Assembly (NCBI RefSeq): GCF_000730385.1
Contig: NZ_CP008849.1
Coordinates: 558,001 to 622,000 of the forward strand
Direction: 5' to 3'
Source of the DNA: Alteromonas australica
GTDB lineage: Bacteria > Pseudomonadota > Gammaproteobacteria > Enterobacterales > Alteromonadaceae
DNA: 64,000 bases
Part shown: positions 38,800 to 49,664 of the stretch, piece by piece
Layout of the letters: each line of letters opens with the position of its first letter
Numbering within the stretch: the first letter of the stretch is position 1
The notes under the pieces: generated by a model
Databases searched by the model: none
The model's input: only the letters and a program-made list of their open reading frames with translations
Told to the model about the DNA's origin: nothing
Position numbers and translations under genes: made by a program

Positions 38800-39135
38800 T
38801 TAATCATGACGAGATAAACTTACCTTACCAAAAAGAATGTCTTTAAACATAACCCAGTCACCCAATAAGCTGTAAAGCGGGTGGCGGAAGGTAGCCGGTC
38901 TGTTTTTCTCATAGAAGAAGTGCCCAACCCACGCGAAGCCGTAACCTACCACGGGAATCAACCACAGAAGGGCGAGGTTTCCTTCTGCTATGCTAGTAAC
39001 AATCACTGCGATGACGAGCCAAGAGCCGACAAAATGCAGACGCCGACATATAGGATTAGCATGTTCGTTTAAATAGTAGGGGTAAAACTCGGCGAAGGTT
39101 TCAAACTGTTTGCGTGTTTGTGAGGTTGCAGACAT
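38800..39135 (-). CDS. DUF962/Mpo1-like membrane protein
   Basis: The 111-residue protein matches the Mpo1-like (DUF962) family: FYPYYLNEHANPICRRLHFVG near residues 17-37, two helices (WLVIAVIVTSIAEG and LALLWLIPVVGYGFAWVGH) and FYEKNRPATFRHPLYSLLGD near 73. The conserved histidines in EHANP, RLHF, GHFF and RHPLYS fit iron ligands; yeast Mpo1 is an iron-dependent dioxygenase in 2-hydroxy fatty acid alpha-oxidation. The bacterial role is unproven. It is monocistronic. Confidence 0.85.
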   Translation of the reverse strand: MSATSQTRKQFETFAEFYPYYLNEHANPICRRLHFVGSWLVIAVIVTSIAEGNLALLWLIPVVGYGFAWVGHFFYEKNRPATFRHPLYSLLGDWVMFKDILFGKVSLSRHD

Positions 39136-39280
39136 GGTGATCTCCAGTAGTTGAAGTTTGAATTTAACACTAATTTTACAACTTTAGCTAGGCAAAGTCC
39201 CTTTTCTGCATAAAGGTTGTTTTTTGTGTATATTCGCCCCATATTCTTTTTAAAAATTTAATCGGTTAAAAGGTCTGTTT

Positions 39281-40150
39281 ATGGATAACCTTGTTGCAAA
39301 TCCCGCTGCAACCATCGTCGACATCACGATAGAAAATTTTCAGCAAATTATCGTTGAAGCCTCGCAAGAAAAGCTGGTTCTTATAGATTTTTGGGCAGAT
39401 TGGTGTGAACCCTGTAAAGATCTCATGCCAATTTTAGAAAAATTGGCAGGTGAATATGCACAGCACATGATTCTTGCAAAAGTAGATTGTGAGGCACAAC
39501 AGGAGGTTGCTGGACAATTTGGCATCCGTAGCCTGCCCACAGTGATGGTGGTTCAAAATGGGCAACCGGTAGATGGGTTCGCCGGGGTTCAGCCTGAAGC
39601 ACAAATTCGTGAAATGCTAGCAAAGTATTTACCTAGCCCAGAAACAGAGCACCTCGCGGCAGCAGGAAAGGCTATTCAAGCTGGCGATTATGCCTCAGCA
39701 TTACCTGAGGCAAAACAAGCACTGGAAATTAACGCCGATAATATCGACGCGAAATATATGCTTATTGATTGCTACATTGAGACGGGCTCAGTATCGCAGG
39801 CGAAAACAGCGCTAGAAGAAATTAAGCTGGTGGACCAAGATGCACGTTATCAAACCTTAGTGGGCAAAGTAGAATTAGCGGAACAAGCCGCAGATACACC
39901 GGAAATTAGAAACTTGCAGGCGGCGGTTAAAGAAAACCCAGACGATTTGCAGCTCAAAGTGGATTTAGCCATTCAATTGCATCAGGCTAACAAAGCCGAT
40001 GAAGCGTTGCCTTTATTATTTGGCGTATTGAAACAAGAGCTCAGTTTTGGTGATGCCCGTAAGGTTATGCTAGACATGATTGGTGCATTAGCCGATGGCG
40101 ACCCATTAAAATCTGAGTTTAGACGTAAAGTGTATGGATTACTGTACTAA
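39281..40150 (+). CDS. cnoX: Thioredoxin-TPR co-chaperone CnoX (YbbN)
   Basis: CnoX holds unfolding proteins, guards them from over-oxidation and passes them to DnaK and GroEL. The 289-residue protein has a thioredoxin domain (about 15-120) followed by TPR-like helices (about 120-289). The active site is WCEPC near residues 46-50, with both redox cysteines, whereas E. coli CnoX has SQHC. The cis-proline loop is GIRSLPTVMVV near 81. Redox activity is thus plausible here. Confidence 0.92.
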   Translation: MDNLVANPAATIVDITIENFQQIIVEASQEKLVLIDFWADWCEPCKDLMPILEKLAGEYAQHMILAKVDCEAQQEVAGQFGIRSLPTVMVVQNGQPVDGFAGVQPEAQIREMLAKYLPSPETEHLAAAGKAIQAGDYASALPEAKQALEINADNIDAKYMLIDCYIETGSVSQAKTALEEIKLVDQDARYQTLVGKVELAEQAADTPEIRNLQAAVKENPDDLQLKVDLAIQLHQANKADEALPLLFGVLKQELSFGDARKVMLDMIGALADGDPLKSEFRRKVYGLLY

Positions 40151-40162
40151 TCACACACTAGG

Positions 40163-40186
40163 AAAGGCGCGAAAGCGCCTTTTTTG
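40163..40186 (+). terminator. Rho-independent terminator after cnoX
   Basis: AAAGGCGC and GCGCCTTT pair around a GAAA tetraloop, followed by a T-run. Confidence 0.92.
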
Positions 40187-40372
40187 TTCCAACTAGATTT
40201 AATTTACTCGTCCTAAAAGCCTCCTTAAAAAGTGCCCCTATTGTTTATTTTTACAGCGATGAAAAATAAATCATTTGAGTAAACAAACAATTGCTGTATT
40301 TTTGTGCGAAAAACAGATGATCCTTTGCGCATAATTTTGTAGAATCCTCGCCTAATTTTTTTACACATATGA

Positions 40373-41674
<1,302 letters not shown>

Positions 41675-41691
41675 TCAATCATTACGCAATT

Positions 41692-41723
41692 AAAAGCCCA
41701 GCCGTTAAACGCTGGGCTTTTTT
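41692..41723 (+). terminator. Rho-independent terminator after purA
   Basis: AAAAGCCCAGC and GCTGGGCTTTT form an 11-bp stem with an 8-nt loop, then Ts. Confidence 0.92.
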
Positions 41724-41874
41724 GTTTCTTCCCTTTTTATCCTCGCTCTAATATCAATGCTGTTGTTAAATCATTATTAACATTTTTATTGTGATGTTCT
41801 TTATTACCCATATTAAGATAAGATGCGTATAAGGTTTTACTCGTTTTACCTATTGACGATTGATGGAGCAAATT

Positions 41875-43281
41875 ATGCCAATGAGACCATCCTTACAAGC
41901 TGTGCATGCAGGCGTGTGCTACCTTGATAAAGTAGAAAAGTTAAAGGCCAGTTTTGAAACGGGTAAAACGCGCTCTATTGAATGGCGGCGTAATCAACTC
42001 TTAGCCCTTAAACGGTTGTTGGAAGAAAACCAACACGATCTACTTGCCGCGCTAAAGTCTGATTTAGGCAAATGTGAAACAGAAGCCGTGGTATCTGAGC
42101 AAGGCTTCCTCCTTTCCGATATAGACCATACTCTCAAGCACCTTGCTAAATGGATGCAGGTACGTAAAGTGTCTACCCCTTTGGTGGCTTGGCCAGGTAA
42201 AAGCTTTCAACAACCAGAGCCTCTCGGAACAGTACTCATCATGGGGGCATGGAACTATCCGCTACAATTACTCTTAGCGCCTTATGTGGCCGCATTAGCT
42301 GCCGGTAATTGTGCGGTTCTGAAGCCCTCAGAGCTAGCAGAAGATACTTCAGCGCTAATTGCGCGCCTGATACCGCAATATATGGATACCACCTGTGTCG
42401 AGGTCGTAGAGGGGGGGAAAGATGAAAGTACGGCCCTGTTAGCGTGCCAATGGGATCATATTTTCTATACTGGCGGCGAGGCCGTGGGCAAGATTGTGAT
42501 GACAGCAGCCGCCCGTCACTTGACACCTGTAACCCTAGAGCTTGGTGGCAAGAGCCCTTGCTATGTTGATAAAAATACCAACCTCAAAACCACCGCACGT
42601 AGGCTGGTATGGGGGAAATGGATGAATGCAGGGCAAACCTGTATTGCACCCGATTACGTCTTGGTTGAAAGTGGATTTGAGCACAAATTAATAGATGCCA
42701 TTAAAAAGGAACTTAAATCCCAATATTCTAAGGATCCGTTGAATTCGAGAGACTACGGGAACATTATTAATCACCGTCATTTCTCTCGCCTTCAACGTTA
42801 TTTAGAAGACGTTAATGTCATTTATGGGGGGCAAGTAGACCCTGAACGTCCCGCCATGGCACCCACATTAGTGTTAGAGCCTGCTGAAAACTCCGCCCTT
42901 ATGAGCGACGAAATTTTTGGGCCTATTCTGCCGATTATCACGGTGGCGTCTGTTGACCATGCTATTCGTTTTATCAATGCACGACCTAAACCGCTAGCGC
43001 TCTATGCATTTAGTGACGACGATAACGTGCTAGACCATATAATTGCTAATACGAGCTCGGGGAGTGTATGTACCAATGACACCATGTTATTCATGACAAA
43101 CCCCGAACTTCCCTTTGGCGGCGTGGGGAATAGCGGCATGGGGCAGTATCACGGGCAGGCAGGCTTCGATACATTTAGCCATATTAAGACCGTTATGAAA
43201 CGTGGCTTCGCCCTTGATGTACCTTTTCGATATGCGCCTTTCTCAAAACTAAAATTAGCCTTGCTAAAACGCTTTCTTTAA
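41875..43281 (+). CDS. Aldehyde dehydrogenase (ALDH3-like)
   Basis: The 468-residue NAD(P)-dependent enzyme oxidises aldehydes to acids. It carries MGAWNYPLQLLLAP near residue 124, the general base in LELGGKSPCYVD near 221, the nucleophile in GQTCIAPDYVL near 254 and EIFGPILPI near 345. Length and motifs resemble fatty aldehyde or coniferyl aldehyde dehydrogenases of the ALDH3 type, so a long-chain or aromatic substrate is possible. I chose ATG 41875 because GGAG lies six bases before it; TTG 41860 and ATG 41863 lack a site. Confidence 0.9.
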   Translation: MPMRPSLQAVHAGVCYLDKVEKLKASFETGKTRSIEWRRNQLLALKRLLEENQHDLLAALKSDLGKCETEAVVSEQGFLLSDIDHTLKHLAKWMQVRKVSTPLVAWPGKSFQQPEPLGTVLIMGAWNYPLQLLLAPYVAALAAGNCAVLKPSELAEDTSALIARLIPQYMDTTCVEVVEGGKDESTALLACQWDHIFYTGGEAVGKIVMTAAARHLTPVTLELGGKSPCYVDKNTNLKTTARRLVWGKWMNAGQTCIAPDYVLVESGFEHKLIDAIKKELKSQYSKDPLNSRDYGNIINHRHFSRLQRYLEDVNVIYGGQVDPERPAMAPTLVLEPAENSALMSDEIFGPILPIITVASVDHAIRFINARPKPLALYAFSDDDNVLDHIIANTSSGSVCTNDTMLFMTNPELPFGGVGNSGMGQYHGQAGFDTFSHIKTVMKRGFALDVPFRYAPFSKLKLALLKRFL

Positions 43282-43289
43282 TGGTGACT

Positions 43290-43313
43290 TCCCCGCCGCT
43301 ACAGTCAGCGGGG
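43290..43313. other. Hairpin between converging aldehyde dehydrogenase and ggt genes
   Basis: CCCCGC and GCGGGG pair across an 11-nt loop, extended by flanking T/A. No T-run follows on either strand, so it is a weak or Rho-dependent terminator at best. Confidence 0.4.
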
Positions 43314-43330
43314 AGAGGGAAGCTAACCGG

Positions 43331-45004
43331 CTAACGAACCATGCTTTTGCCACGGCCACTGGCCTCTGATGCTGCTTCTAGGCCTTGGTGTGTTCGCTTA
43401 ATAAGATGTAGATCACCAAAACGCCGTTGGTCTATTACGTAACCTCGTTGCTTAAGCTGCTGAACGTCACTGTCTAAAAAGCCGTCGTGCATTCTTATCG
43501 TATCCTTGGGCAGTAGTTGGTGATGAAAGCGCGGAGCATTCACGGCGTCTTCTGCTGTCATATCAAACAAAAGCGCGTTTAACAAAGATTGTGTCACCGA
43601 AGAGATAATTGTGGTTCCACCTGGCGAGCCGGTGACTAATACCACGTCGTTGCCTTCTTTCACCAAAGTGGGTGTCATAGAAGAAAGCATACGCTTATAG
43701 GGAGCAATGGCATTTGCTTCACCGCCTACTGCGCCAAAAAAGTTGGGTACGCCGGGTTTTGCGCTAAAGTCGTCCATTTCATCATTAAGTAAGAAGCCTG
43801 CTCCAGACACCACAACCCCACTGCCAAAGGTAAGGTTAATGGTGGTGGTGTTGGCGACCGCGTTGCCCCAGCGGTCTAAAATAGAGAAATGGGTGGTATC
43901 TTCACTTTCCTTTAGACCCGGCTTAATATCTTCTGTCACTGAAATTTCGTGGAGATTGATTGCTTTTGCGCGGGCGTCAATATAGTCAGGTGCTATAAGC
44001 GCGTTGACGGGGACGTTCACAAAATCAGGATCACCCATATATTGTGCTCTATCCGCAAAAACCCGCTTACCAATTTCAGACATAACATGAATGTAGTCTA
44101 GGCTATTATGCTTCAGGCTTGTTGAAGGCGTTGCCATCGTGGTGTAGGCGTCGAGCATGCCAATCCATTGCGCCACTGCAACCCCACCAGAACTGGGCGG
44201 GGGCGCAGTCACTAAGGTGTAATCTTGCCATTGATAGGTGAGGGGAGCGCGCCACACTGCGTGATAGGCTTGTAAGTCGTCATGGGTGATAAGCCCCCCA
44301 TTATTTTGCATAAAAGAAACGATTTTCTCGGCCACCTCACCTCGGTAAAAACCGTCTTTTCCCTGTGCTTGAATATGTTTTAGGGTGGTGGCTAGCTCAG
44401 GTTGGGTAAAGCGTGTATTCGCTTTGGCTTGTGAAAAATAATGCGCAAAATTCCCTTTTAGTCCCTGTTCTTCGGTTTTCTCTATATACCATGCGATGTT
44501 ATCTGATAGCTTTTTAGGTACGATAAAGCCCTCTTCAGCAAGGGAAACCGCAGGTTCAAGCAACCGTTCCCAGGGTAAGCTGCCGTACTTTTTGTGTGCT
44601 GCCCACATTCCCGCAACCGTTCCAGGTATGCCTGAGGCTTTAGCACCGAATAATGACTCGTAAGGCTTTACGTTACCCTCATTGTCTAGATACATGTCTC
44701 TATGCGCGTTAGCCGGTGCCATTTCGCGGTAGTCAAGGAAGTCGTTTTCGCCTTCAAATGCGATGGTCATGAACCCGCCGCCGCCGATATTGCCCGCTTC
44801 TGGTAGCGTCACGGCCAAGACGAACTGCGCTGCAATTGCTGCATCTACCGCGTTTCCGCCTTCCTCTAATACCGCCATTGCCGCGTCTGCACTGAAAGAG
44901 TCAGGCATCGCAACGGCCTGCTGATACACCTGTGTAGTCGCTTGGTTATGACTACAGGCGGTGACCACGATTACCGTTAATATTAATGCAAAGATACGTG
45001 CCAT
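43331..45004 (-). CDS. ggt: Gamma-glutamyltransferase (lipoprotein form)
   Basis: Ggt cleaves glutathione and other gamma-glutamyl compounds in the periplasm. The 557-residue precursor self-cleaves before the catalytic threonine in DTTHFSILD near residue 367. Other marks are GGNAVDAAIAAQFVLAV near 45, GGGGFM near 72, and GSPGGTTIIS near 460. The N-terminus, MARIFALILTVIVVTAC, ends in a lipobox cysteine, so membrane anchoring is likely. I chose ATG 45004 because AAAGGAG precedes it and the signal begins there. nhaC ends 28 bp upstream on the same strand, so they may be co-transcribed. Confidence 0.92.
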   Translation of the reverse strand: MARIFALILTVIVVTACSHNQATTQVYQQAVAMPDSFSADAAMAVLEEGGNAVDAAIAAQFVLAVTLPEAGNIGGGGFMTIAFEGENDFLDYREMAPANAHRDMYLDNEGNVKPYESLFGAKASGIPGTVAGMWAAHKKYGSLPWERLLEPAVSLAEEGFIVPKKLSDNIAWYIEKTEEQGLKGNFAHYFSQAKANTRFTQPELATTLKHIQAQGKDGFYRGEVAEKIVSFMQNNGGLITHDDLQAYHAVWRAPLTYQWQDYTLVTAPPPSSGGVAVAQWIGMLDAYTTMATPSTSLKHNSLDYIHVMSEIGKRVFADRAQYMGDPDFVNVPVNALIAPDYIDARAKAINLHEISVTEDIKPGLKESEDTTHFSILDRWGNAVANTTTINLTFGSGVVVSGAGFLLNDEMDDFSAKPGVPNFFGAVGGEANAIAPYKRMLSSMTPTLVKEGNDVVLVTGSPGGTTIISSVTQSLLNALLFDMTAEDAVNAPRFHHQLLPKDTIRMHDGFLDSDVQQLKQRGYVIDQRRFGDLHLIKRTHQGLEAASEASGRGKSMVR

Positions 45005-45032
45005 TAAGACTGCTCCTTTAAATAGGTTTACC

Positions 45033-46409
45033 TTAACCAATCATAACTAGGCTGGCGATAAAATAGGCCACTAAGGTTAATCCCCCCGCTAACAAGGCAT
45101 AAGGGAACTGTGTTTTTACATGGGTGAGAACGTCACATCCTGCGGCTAACGAGGAAACGGCAGTAGTATCTGAAATTGGCGAACAGTGGTCGCCAAATAT
45201 TCCACCCCCCAATATAGCCGCCACGACTAACGAGGGGGGAAGCCCTAATGTTTGAATAAGAGGAACGCCAATAGGAATCAAAATGGCGAACGTGCCCCAT
45301 GAGGTTCCTGTCGTAAATGACATGACGGCACCTGCGACAAAAAGCATGGGTACAATAAACACAACCGGGAGATATTCGCCGACGACGCCAGCCACAAACA
45401 CGCCGGTACCGAGATCTTTTAAGCTATTACCTAACGTTAGCGACAAAAGCACAATTGTGACTAGCGGCAGCAGTTCACCCATACCTTTAAAACCAATTTC
45501 TACCGCTTGCTGGTGGGTAAAACGCTTGTGAATAAGCAAAAGGCCATAAGCCACTGCAGTCGCTAGGCCCGTTGCAAACAATACTGACTTACTGCCACTG
45601 CCTTGGGATAACGTGCCATTGCCCGTCCATAGCATAAAGCCAATCATACTGAGTACCATGACCAGTAAAGGAACAAGCATAAATCGTGCTTTTGTGGCTG
45701 GTACTGTATGTTGAATAGCGTCTGAAGTGGTCAGGGCTTTTTCTTCTTGCGCCATTGGCCCATGCACCTTGTCGGTAGCAATGGTAAACGCCACAATAAC
45801 AAGGGTGAAAATGGCGTAGAAGTTAAAGATAACACTGCCCCACAAAATAGACGCTGATGACTCGGGAAGTTCATAGGTATCGAGTAAACTCAGTATAAAC
45901 GCTCCCCATCCGTTGAGTAATATTAGGATACAAACCGGTGCGCTAGTGGAATCAATAATATAGGCCAGTCTAGCGCGGCTCATATTGAAGCGGTCAAACA
46001 AGCCTCGGGCAAAAATACCAGCGGTTAAAACAGATAAATTGGACTCAATGAACACCGCTATGCCGGTAAACATGGTAAGTGCGCCCACTTGCTTTTTACT
46101 CTTAGCGACGCCTTTGTTAACCAAATAATTGACTGTTGCCGTGACGCCACCAGAGTCGCGAATAAAGGCCAATAAGGCGCCAACCAATACGGAAAATAAA
46201 ATAACCCGGGTATTGCCAGGGCTAGATGCAGTGCTCACTACCCGTTCAATGGCGTTAATCGGTGCTAAAAAACTAATCTCAGGCGTTGAAGTCAATAGAA
46301 TGAGAGCTTCGGCACATAGCACCGCAAGCAATAATGCTAAAATAACTTCTTTTTTCCAGAAAACGACAAAAATGGCCACGAGTGGCGGGATGATTGACAC
46401 CCAATCCAT
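45033..46409 (-). CDS. NhaC-family Na+/H+ antiporter
   Basis: The 458-residue membrane protein has about eleven helices. It carries the NhaC-family sequences FTGIAVFIESNLSVLTAG near residue 110, TSWGTFAILIPIGVPL near 365 and GDHCSPISDTTAVSS near 404. Relatives exchange sodium for protons, sometimes together with organic acids such as malate. I chose ATG 46409 because GGAAAG precedes it; TTG 46421 is possible. Placement before ggt suggests that it may carry a Ggt product, but a simple sodium role is equally possible. Confidence 0.88.
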   Translation of the reverse strand: MDWVSIIPPLVAIFVVFWKKEVILALLLAVLCAEALILLTSTPEISFLAPINAIERVVSTASSPGNTRVILFSVLVGALLAFIRDSGGVTATVNYLVNKGVAKSKKQVGALTMFTGIAVFIESNLSVLTAGIFARGLFDRFNMSRARLAYIIDSTSAPVCILILLNGWGAFILSLLDTYELPESSASILWGSVIFNFYAIFTLVIVAFTIATDKVHGPMAQEEKALTTSDAIQHTVPATKARFMLVPLLVMVLSMIGFMLWTGNGTLSQGSGSKSVLFATGLATAVAYGLLLIHKRFTHQQAVEIGFKGMGELLPLVTIVLLSLTLGNSLKDLGTGVFVAGVVGEYLPVVFIVPMLFVAGAVMSFTTGTSWGTFAILIPIGVPLIQTLGLPPSLVVAAILGGGIFGDHCSPISDTTAVSSLAAGCDVLTHVKTQFPYALLAGGLTLVAYFIASLVMIG

Positions 46410-46670
46410 ACATCTTTCCAATAGGTTTTAATTAATGAACATTGGCCAGAACACGACAGAAGGTAAGGTTTCGGCCTATTGACGTTTTTTTGCGGCTGTA
46501 CTTAGTTTACATAGGCTCAGCGACAACTTAATGTGTAAGCGTACCGTAATCGACGCGGTAATTACCAGCGCCTTAGTATTTTTTGTTAGTGTTATTTATT
46601 GAATACTCACGGAGTTTTATCATACTAACCTAACTTTCCAACGCGACTTATGCTTTTTTATTAGGACACT

Positions 46671-48551
46671 TTGTTGAATCACCTTGCCTCTTTTCTTTTA
46701 TGTGTTGTATGCGTTGCCACGATAGGTTCAATGGATTCAATGAGCCATGCAGCGCAAACGAAATCCCATGTTGTTGAAACAACGGACCGTTCGTTGGGTC
46801 AGCGCCTCATTCTCGATTTACGATACTTTTGTGACGATGGCACGCCAGCGTCGGCCTGTCGCACACCGGTTACCCATTTACCCGAAGCACTAAAACGGTT
46901 ATTGGTTGATTACAATATTGGTGGCGTCATTTTGTTTTCGGAAAATATTGTCAGTGCACAGCAACTGTTAACCCTCAATTATACTATGCAGGCTGCAATG
47001 GCTGAGGCGCACAAGCCGCCCTTGTTTATCGCGGTAGACCAAGAAGGAGGGCGGGTGGCGAGATTACCAAGCCATATGCTTACACCGTTTGCAGGCAACT
47101 TAGCCATTGGCGCCAGTTATCATGAGCACGGTACTGCATTTGCAAAGAATGTCGCGCAGGGAATTGGCGGAGTACTTCGACCTCTTGGAATTAACACAAA
47201 TTTTGCGCCTTCAATTGATATAAACAGCGAGCCTAAAAACCCTGTTATTAACGTAAGAAGTTTCGGTGAAAAGCCAGAGCGGGTAGCGGAATTAGGCGAG
47301 TCGTTTGTTGCTGCATTACAAGCCGAGGGGGTAATGAGTGCGGTTAAACACTTTCCCGGGCACGGCGATACCCACGTTGACAGCCACTCTGGATTACCGC
47401 GAGTCAACCACAGTGAAACGAAAGCGCGAGAGGGCGATCTTCTTCCTTTCCAGCACATTATAAGCAGTGCCACGCCGCCCGCGTTTGTCATGAGTGCCCA
47501 CATCCAATATCCAGCGTTAGATGCAACCACTTTGCCTAACAAGCATGGCCAATCTCAAATAGTGCCAGCAACCCTCTCAAGAAAAATTTTACATGATATT
47601 TTGCGTAACCAGATGGGCTACAAGGGGCTTGTGATCACAGATGCCCTAGATATGGCGGGAATTGCCTCTTTCTTTACGAAGGAGGATGCGGTGGTTCGCG
47701 CATTTCAGGCTGGCGCCGATATTGCGCTCATGCCTTATACTATTCGCACACCGTCAGATATACAGGCGTTCAGTGACTTTTTCGACAAATTGCAAACCCA
47801 GCTAAAGAAGGGAACCATAAAGCGCCAGGAACATCTTATGTCGTTGCAAAGGGTGTCCAATGCTAAGTCTTCGTTTTCCTTAAGAAATTTTCATGAGAAA
47901 GGGCTTTCTTGGTGGCGTGAGGAAGTGGCAGAAAACCCTTGGAATACAAAGAATAAAGCTGTCGAGAAAGCGCTTGCTGACGCGGCTATTACACTTCTTT
48001 ATGGGGCGGAAGCGCTTCCGTTGCGTACAACCACATGGTTAGCCATGATGCCTGACACTGCACGTTGCCGAGCATTTAGCCACAGTGTGGCTGTGCTAGC
48101 ACCCGACATATCGCTGGCTTGCATTCCATTAACGACTAAACCCAGTAAGCAAGTCCTTACACGCTTGCTTCCACACGCAGAAACCATCATTGTAGGTGAC
48201 ATTAGTCCCCAACACGCTGTATACGAGCTTGCGGGGTTAGAGTCACCAGAAAATATACAAAACCGAATGGATGAAGGTACCCGACACGATTTTCTGATTC
48301 AGTTAATGCAGTCGTCGAAACAGCAAAACAAACAAATTGTGTTTGTGCCTATGCGTATGCCCTATGTCGCAAATACATTCATGCCGTATAGTGATATCGG
48401 TATTGCCACCTTTAGCTATTCTGTGACGTTAAATCAAGAAGAGGAATCCCCGGTGAGCAGTGCCATTACCGATGCATTAGTTGAGGTGTTATTGGGGAAA
48501 TCTCAGGCGCATTCATACGCCCCTTTAAGCTGGCGTTTTAATCAGCATTAA
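46671..48551 (+). CDS. Exported glycoside hydrolase family 3 (NagZ-type beta-N-acetylglucosaminidase)
   Basis: The 626-residue protein has an N-terminal signal peptide (LASFLLCVVCVATIGS, cleavage near SHA-AQT). Its GH3 domain (about 40-400) carries the NagZ-type loop KHFPGHGDTHVDSHSGLP near residues 225-242, whose Asp-His pair is the acid/base of this subgroup, and the nucleophile in ITDALDMAGI near 323. A C-terminal domain (about 430-626) follows, as in the two-domain Bacillus NagZ. It should release GlcNAc from peptidoglycan fragments outside the cytoplasm. The start is TTG: 46671, or 46674, which has better spacing from AGGA. Confidence 0.88.
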   Translation: MLNHLASFLLCVVCVATIGSMDSMSHAAQTKSHVVETTDRSLGQRLILDLRYFCDDGTPASACRTPVTHLPEALKRLLVDYNIGGVILFSENIVSAQQLLTLNYTMQAAMAEAHKPPLFIAVDQEGGRVARLPSHMLTPFAGNLAIGASYHEHGTAFAKNVAQGIGGVLRPLGINTNFAPSIDINSEPKNPVINVRSFGEKPERVAELGESFVAALQAEGVMSAVKHFPGHGDTHVDSHSGLPRVNHSETKAREGDLLPFQHIISSATPPAFVMSAHIQYPALDATTLPNKHGQSQIVPATLSRKILHDILRNQMGYKGLVITDALDMAGIASFFTKEDAVVRAFQAGADIALMPYTIRTPSDIQAFSDFFDKLQTQLKKGTIKRQEHLMSLQRVSNAKSSFSLRNFHEKGLSWWREEVAENPWNTKNKAVEKALADAAITLLYGAEALPLRTTTWLAMMPDTARCRAFSHSVAVLAPDISLACIPLTTKPSKQVLTRLLPHAETIIVGDISPQHAVYELAGLESPENIQNRMDEGTRHDFLIQLMQSSKQQNKQIVFVPMRMPYVANTFMPYSDIGIATFSYSVTLNQEEESPVSSAITDALVEVLLGKSQAHSYAPLSWRFNQH

Positions 48552-48593
48552 TACCGTTACCCTAGAGAGGGTAGGGTTAAAACTAGAATATCA

Positions 48594-49652
48594 ATGAGAG
48601 TGGCGAAGCTATTTATGGATACAATGTTTCACGGAATTACCCCTTTTTTCCCCCTATTGGCCTCCCTCACGCTCGTTATTGTGATACTGGCCGGGTTACA
48701 CTTTTTTTTGCTAGCGAAACCGGTTCATTTAACACAACAGCAGAAGTTACCCCGTCAGTTAAGTATGTTAGTACTTACTTTAATAGGGCTGGTGGTGATT
48801 GCAATGTCTCTGCCTGTCAGTGAGAGTACGCGAAATCAGGTGATAGCGCTCATAGGTGTACTTGCGTCTGGAGTTATCGCTTTTTCATCCACCACCATGG
48901 TTGGGAACCTTATGGCGGGCTTAGTTCTGCGTGTAAACAAACCCTTCAAAGTGGGGGATTTCATTCGCGTAGAGCAGTTTAGTGGTCGAGTGGCAGAAAT
49001 GGGGTTACTTGACACCGAAATACAAACCGACACAAGAGAGCTAGTGGCGCTTTCCAATACCTTCATGGTGAATACACCGATTACAGTTACGCGGGGTTCT
49101 GGCGCCGTAATATCGGTAGACCTTAGTTTGGGTTACGAATTACACCACAGTTTTGTAGAGAAGCACTTACTTACTGCAGCAGCCAATGCAGGTCTGGATG
49201 AAGCTTTCGTTCAGGTAACTTCGCTAGGCGATTTTTCGGTAAGCTATCGGGTAGCGGGGCTATTAACAGACGTGAAAAGTATGCTAAGTGCGCGCTCCCG
49301 TCTTCACAAAGCGGTGCTAGACAGTTTGCATCATGCAGGCATTGAAATTGTTTCCCCCTCGTTTATGAATCAACGGGTGCAACCGGTGGGGAGTACGATG
49401 ATCCCGCAGATGTCTACCCCCGATAAGGGGGCAGTAGATGATCAAGAAAGTTCTCCAGAAGCCATCGTTTATGACAAAGCGGAGCAGGCTGCGGAGCAAG
49501 AAAAAAGCAAAGCGCAATTACAAGAGCAGATAGCTGAGTGCGACGCACAATTAGCGATGGCAGAAGGGGAAAATAAAAAGCGCCTTAAGGAAAAGAAAAT
49601 GGCACTAGAAAGGCAATTAGAAGGTGTCATGACCACAGCCCCGCCAAGCTAA
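48594..49652 (+). CDS. MscS-family mechanosensitive channel
   Basis: The 352-residue protein opens under membrane tension or conducts small solutes. It has three helices; the pore-lining one includes SSTTMVGNLMAGLVLRVNKPFKVGDFI near residues 99-125, then the MscS beta domain with GRVAEMGLLDTEIQT. The last 60 residues form a charged coiled coil (KAEQAAEQEKSKAQLQEQIA), unusual compared with E. coli MscS. The start has no good ribosome binding site; ATG 48615 is an alternative. It lies between two cell-wall hydrolase genes. Confidence 0.88.
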   Translation: MRVAKLFMDTMFHGITPFFPLLASLTLVIVILAGLHFFLLAKPVHLTQQQKLPRQLSMLVLTLIGLVVIAMSLPVSESTRNQVIALIGVLASGVIAFSSTTMVGNLMAGLVLRVNKPFKVGDFIRVEQFSGRVAEMGLLDTEIQTDTRELVALSNTFMVNTPITVTRGSGAVISVDLSLGYELHHSFVEKHLLTAAANAGLDEAFVQVTSLGDFSVSYRVAGLLTDVKSMLSARSRLHKAVLDSLHHAGIEIVSPSFMNQRVQPVGSTMIPQMSTPDKGAVDDQESSPEAIVYDKAEQAAEQEKSKAQLQEQIAECDAQLAMAEGENKKRLKEKKMALERQLEGVMTTAPPS

Positions 49653-49664
49653 TTCGCGCTTCGC

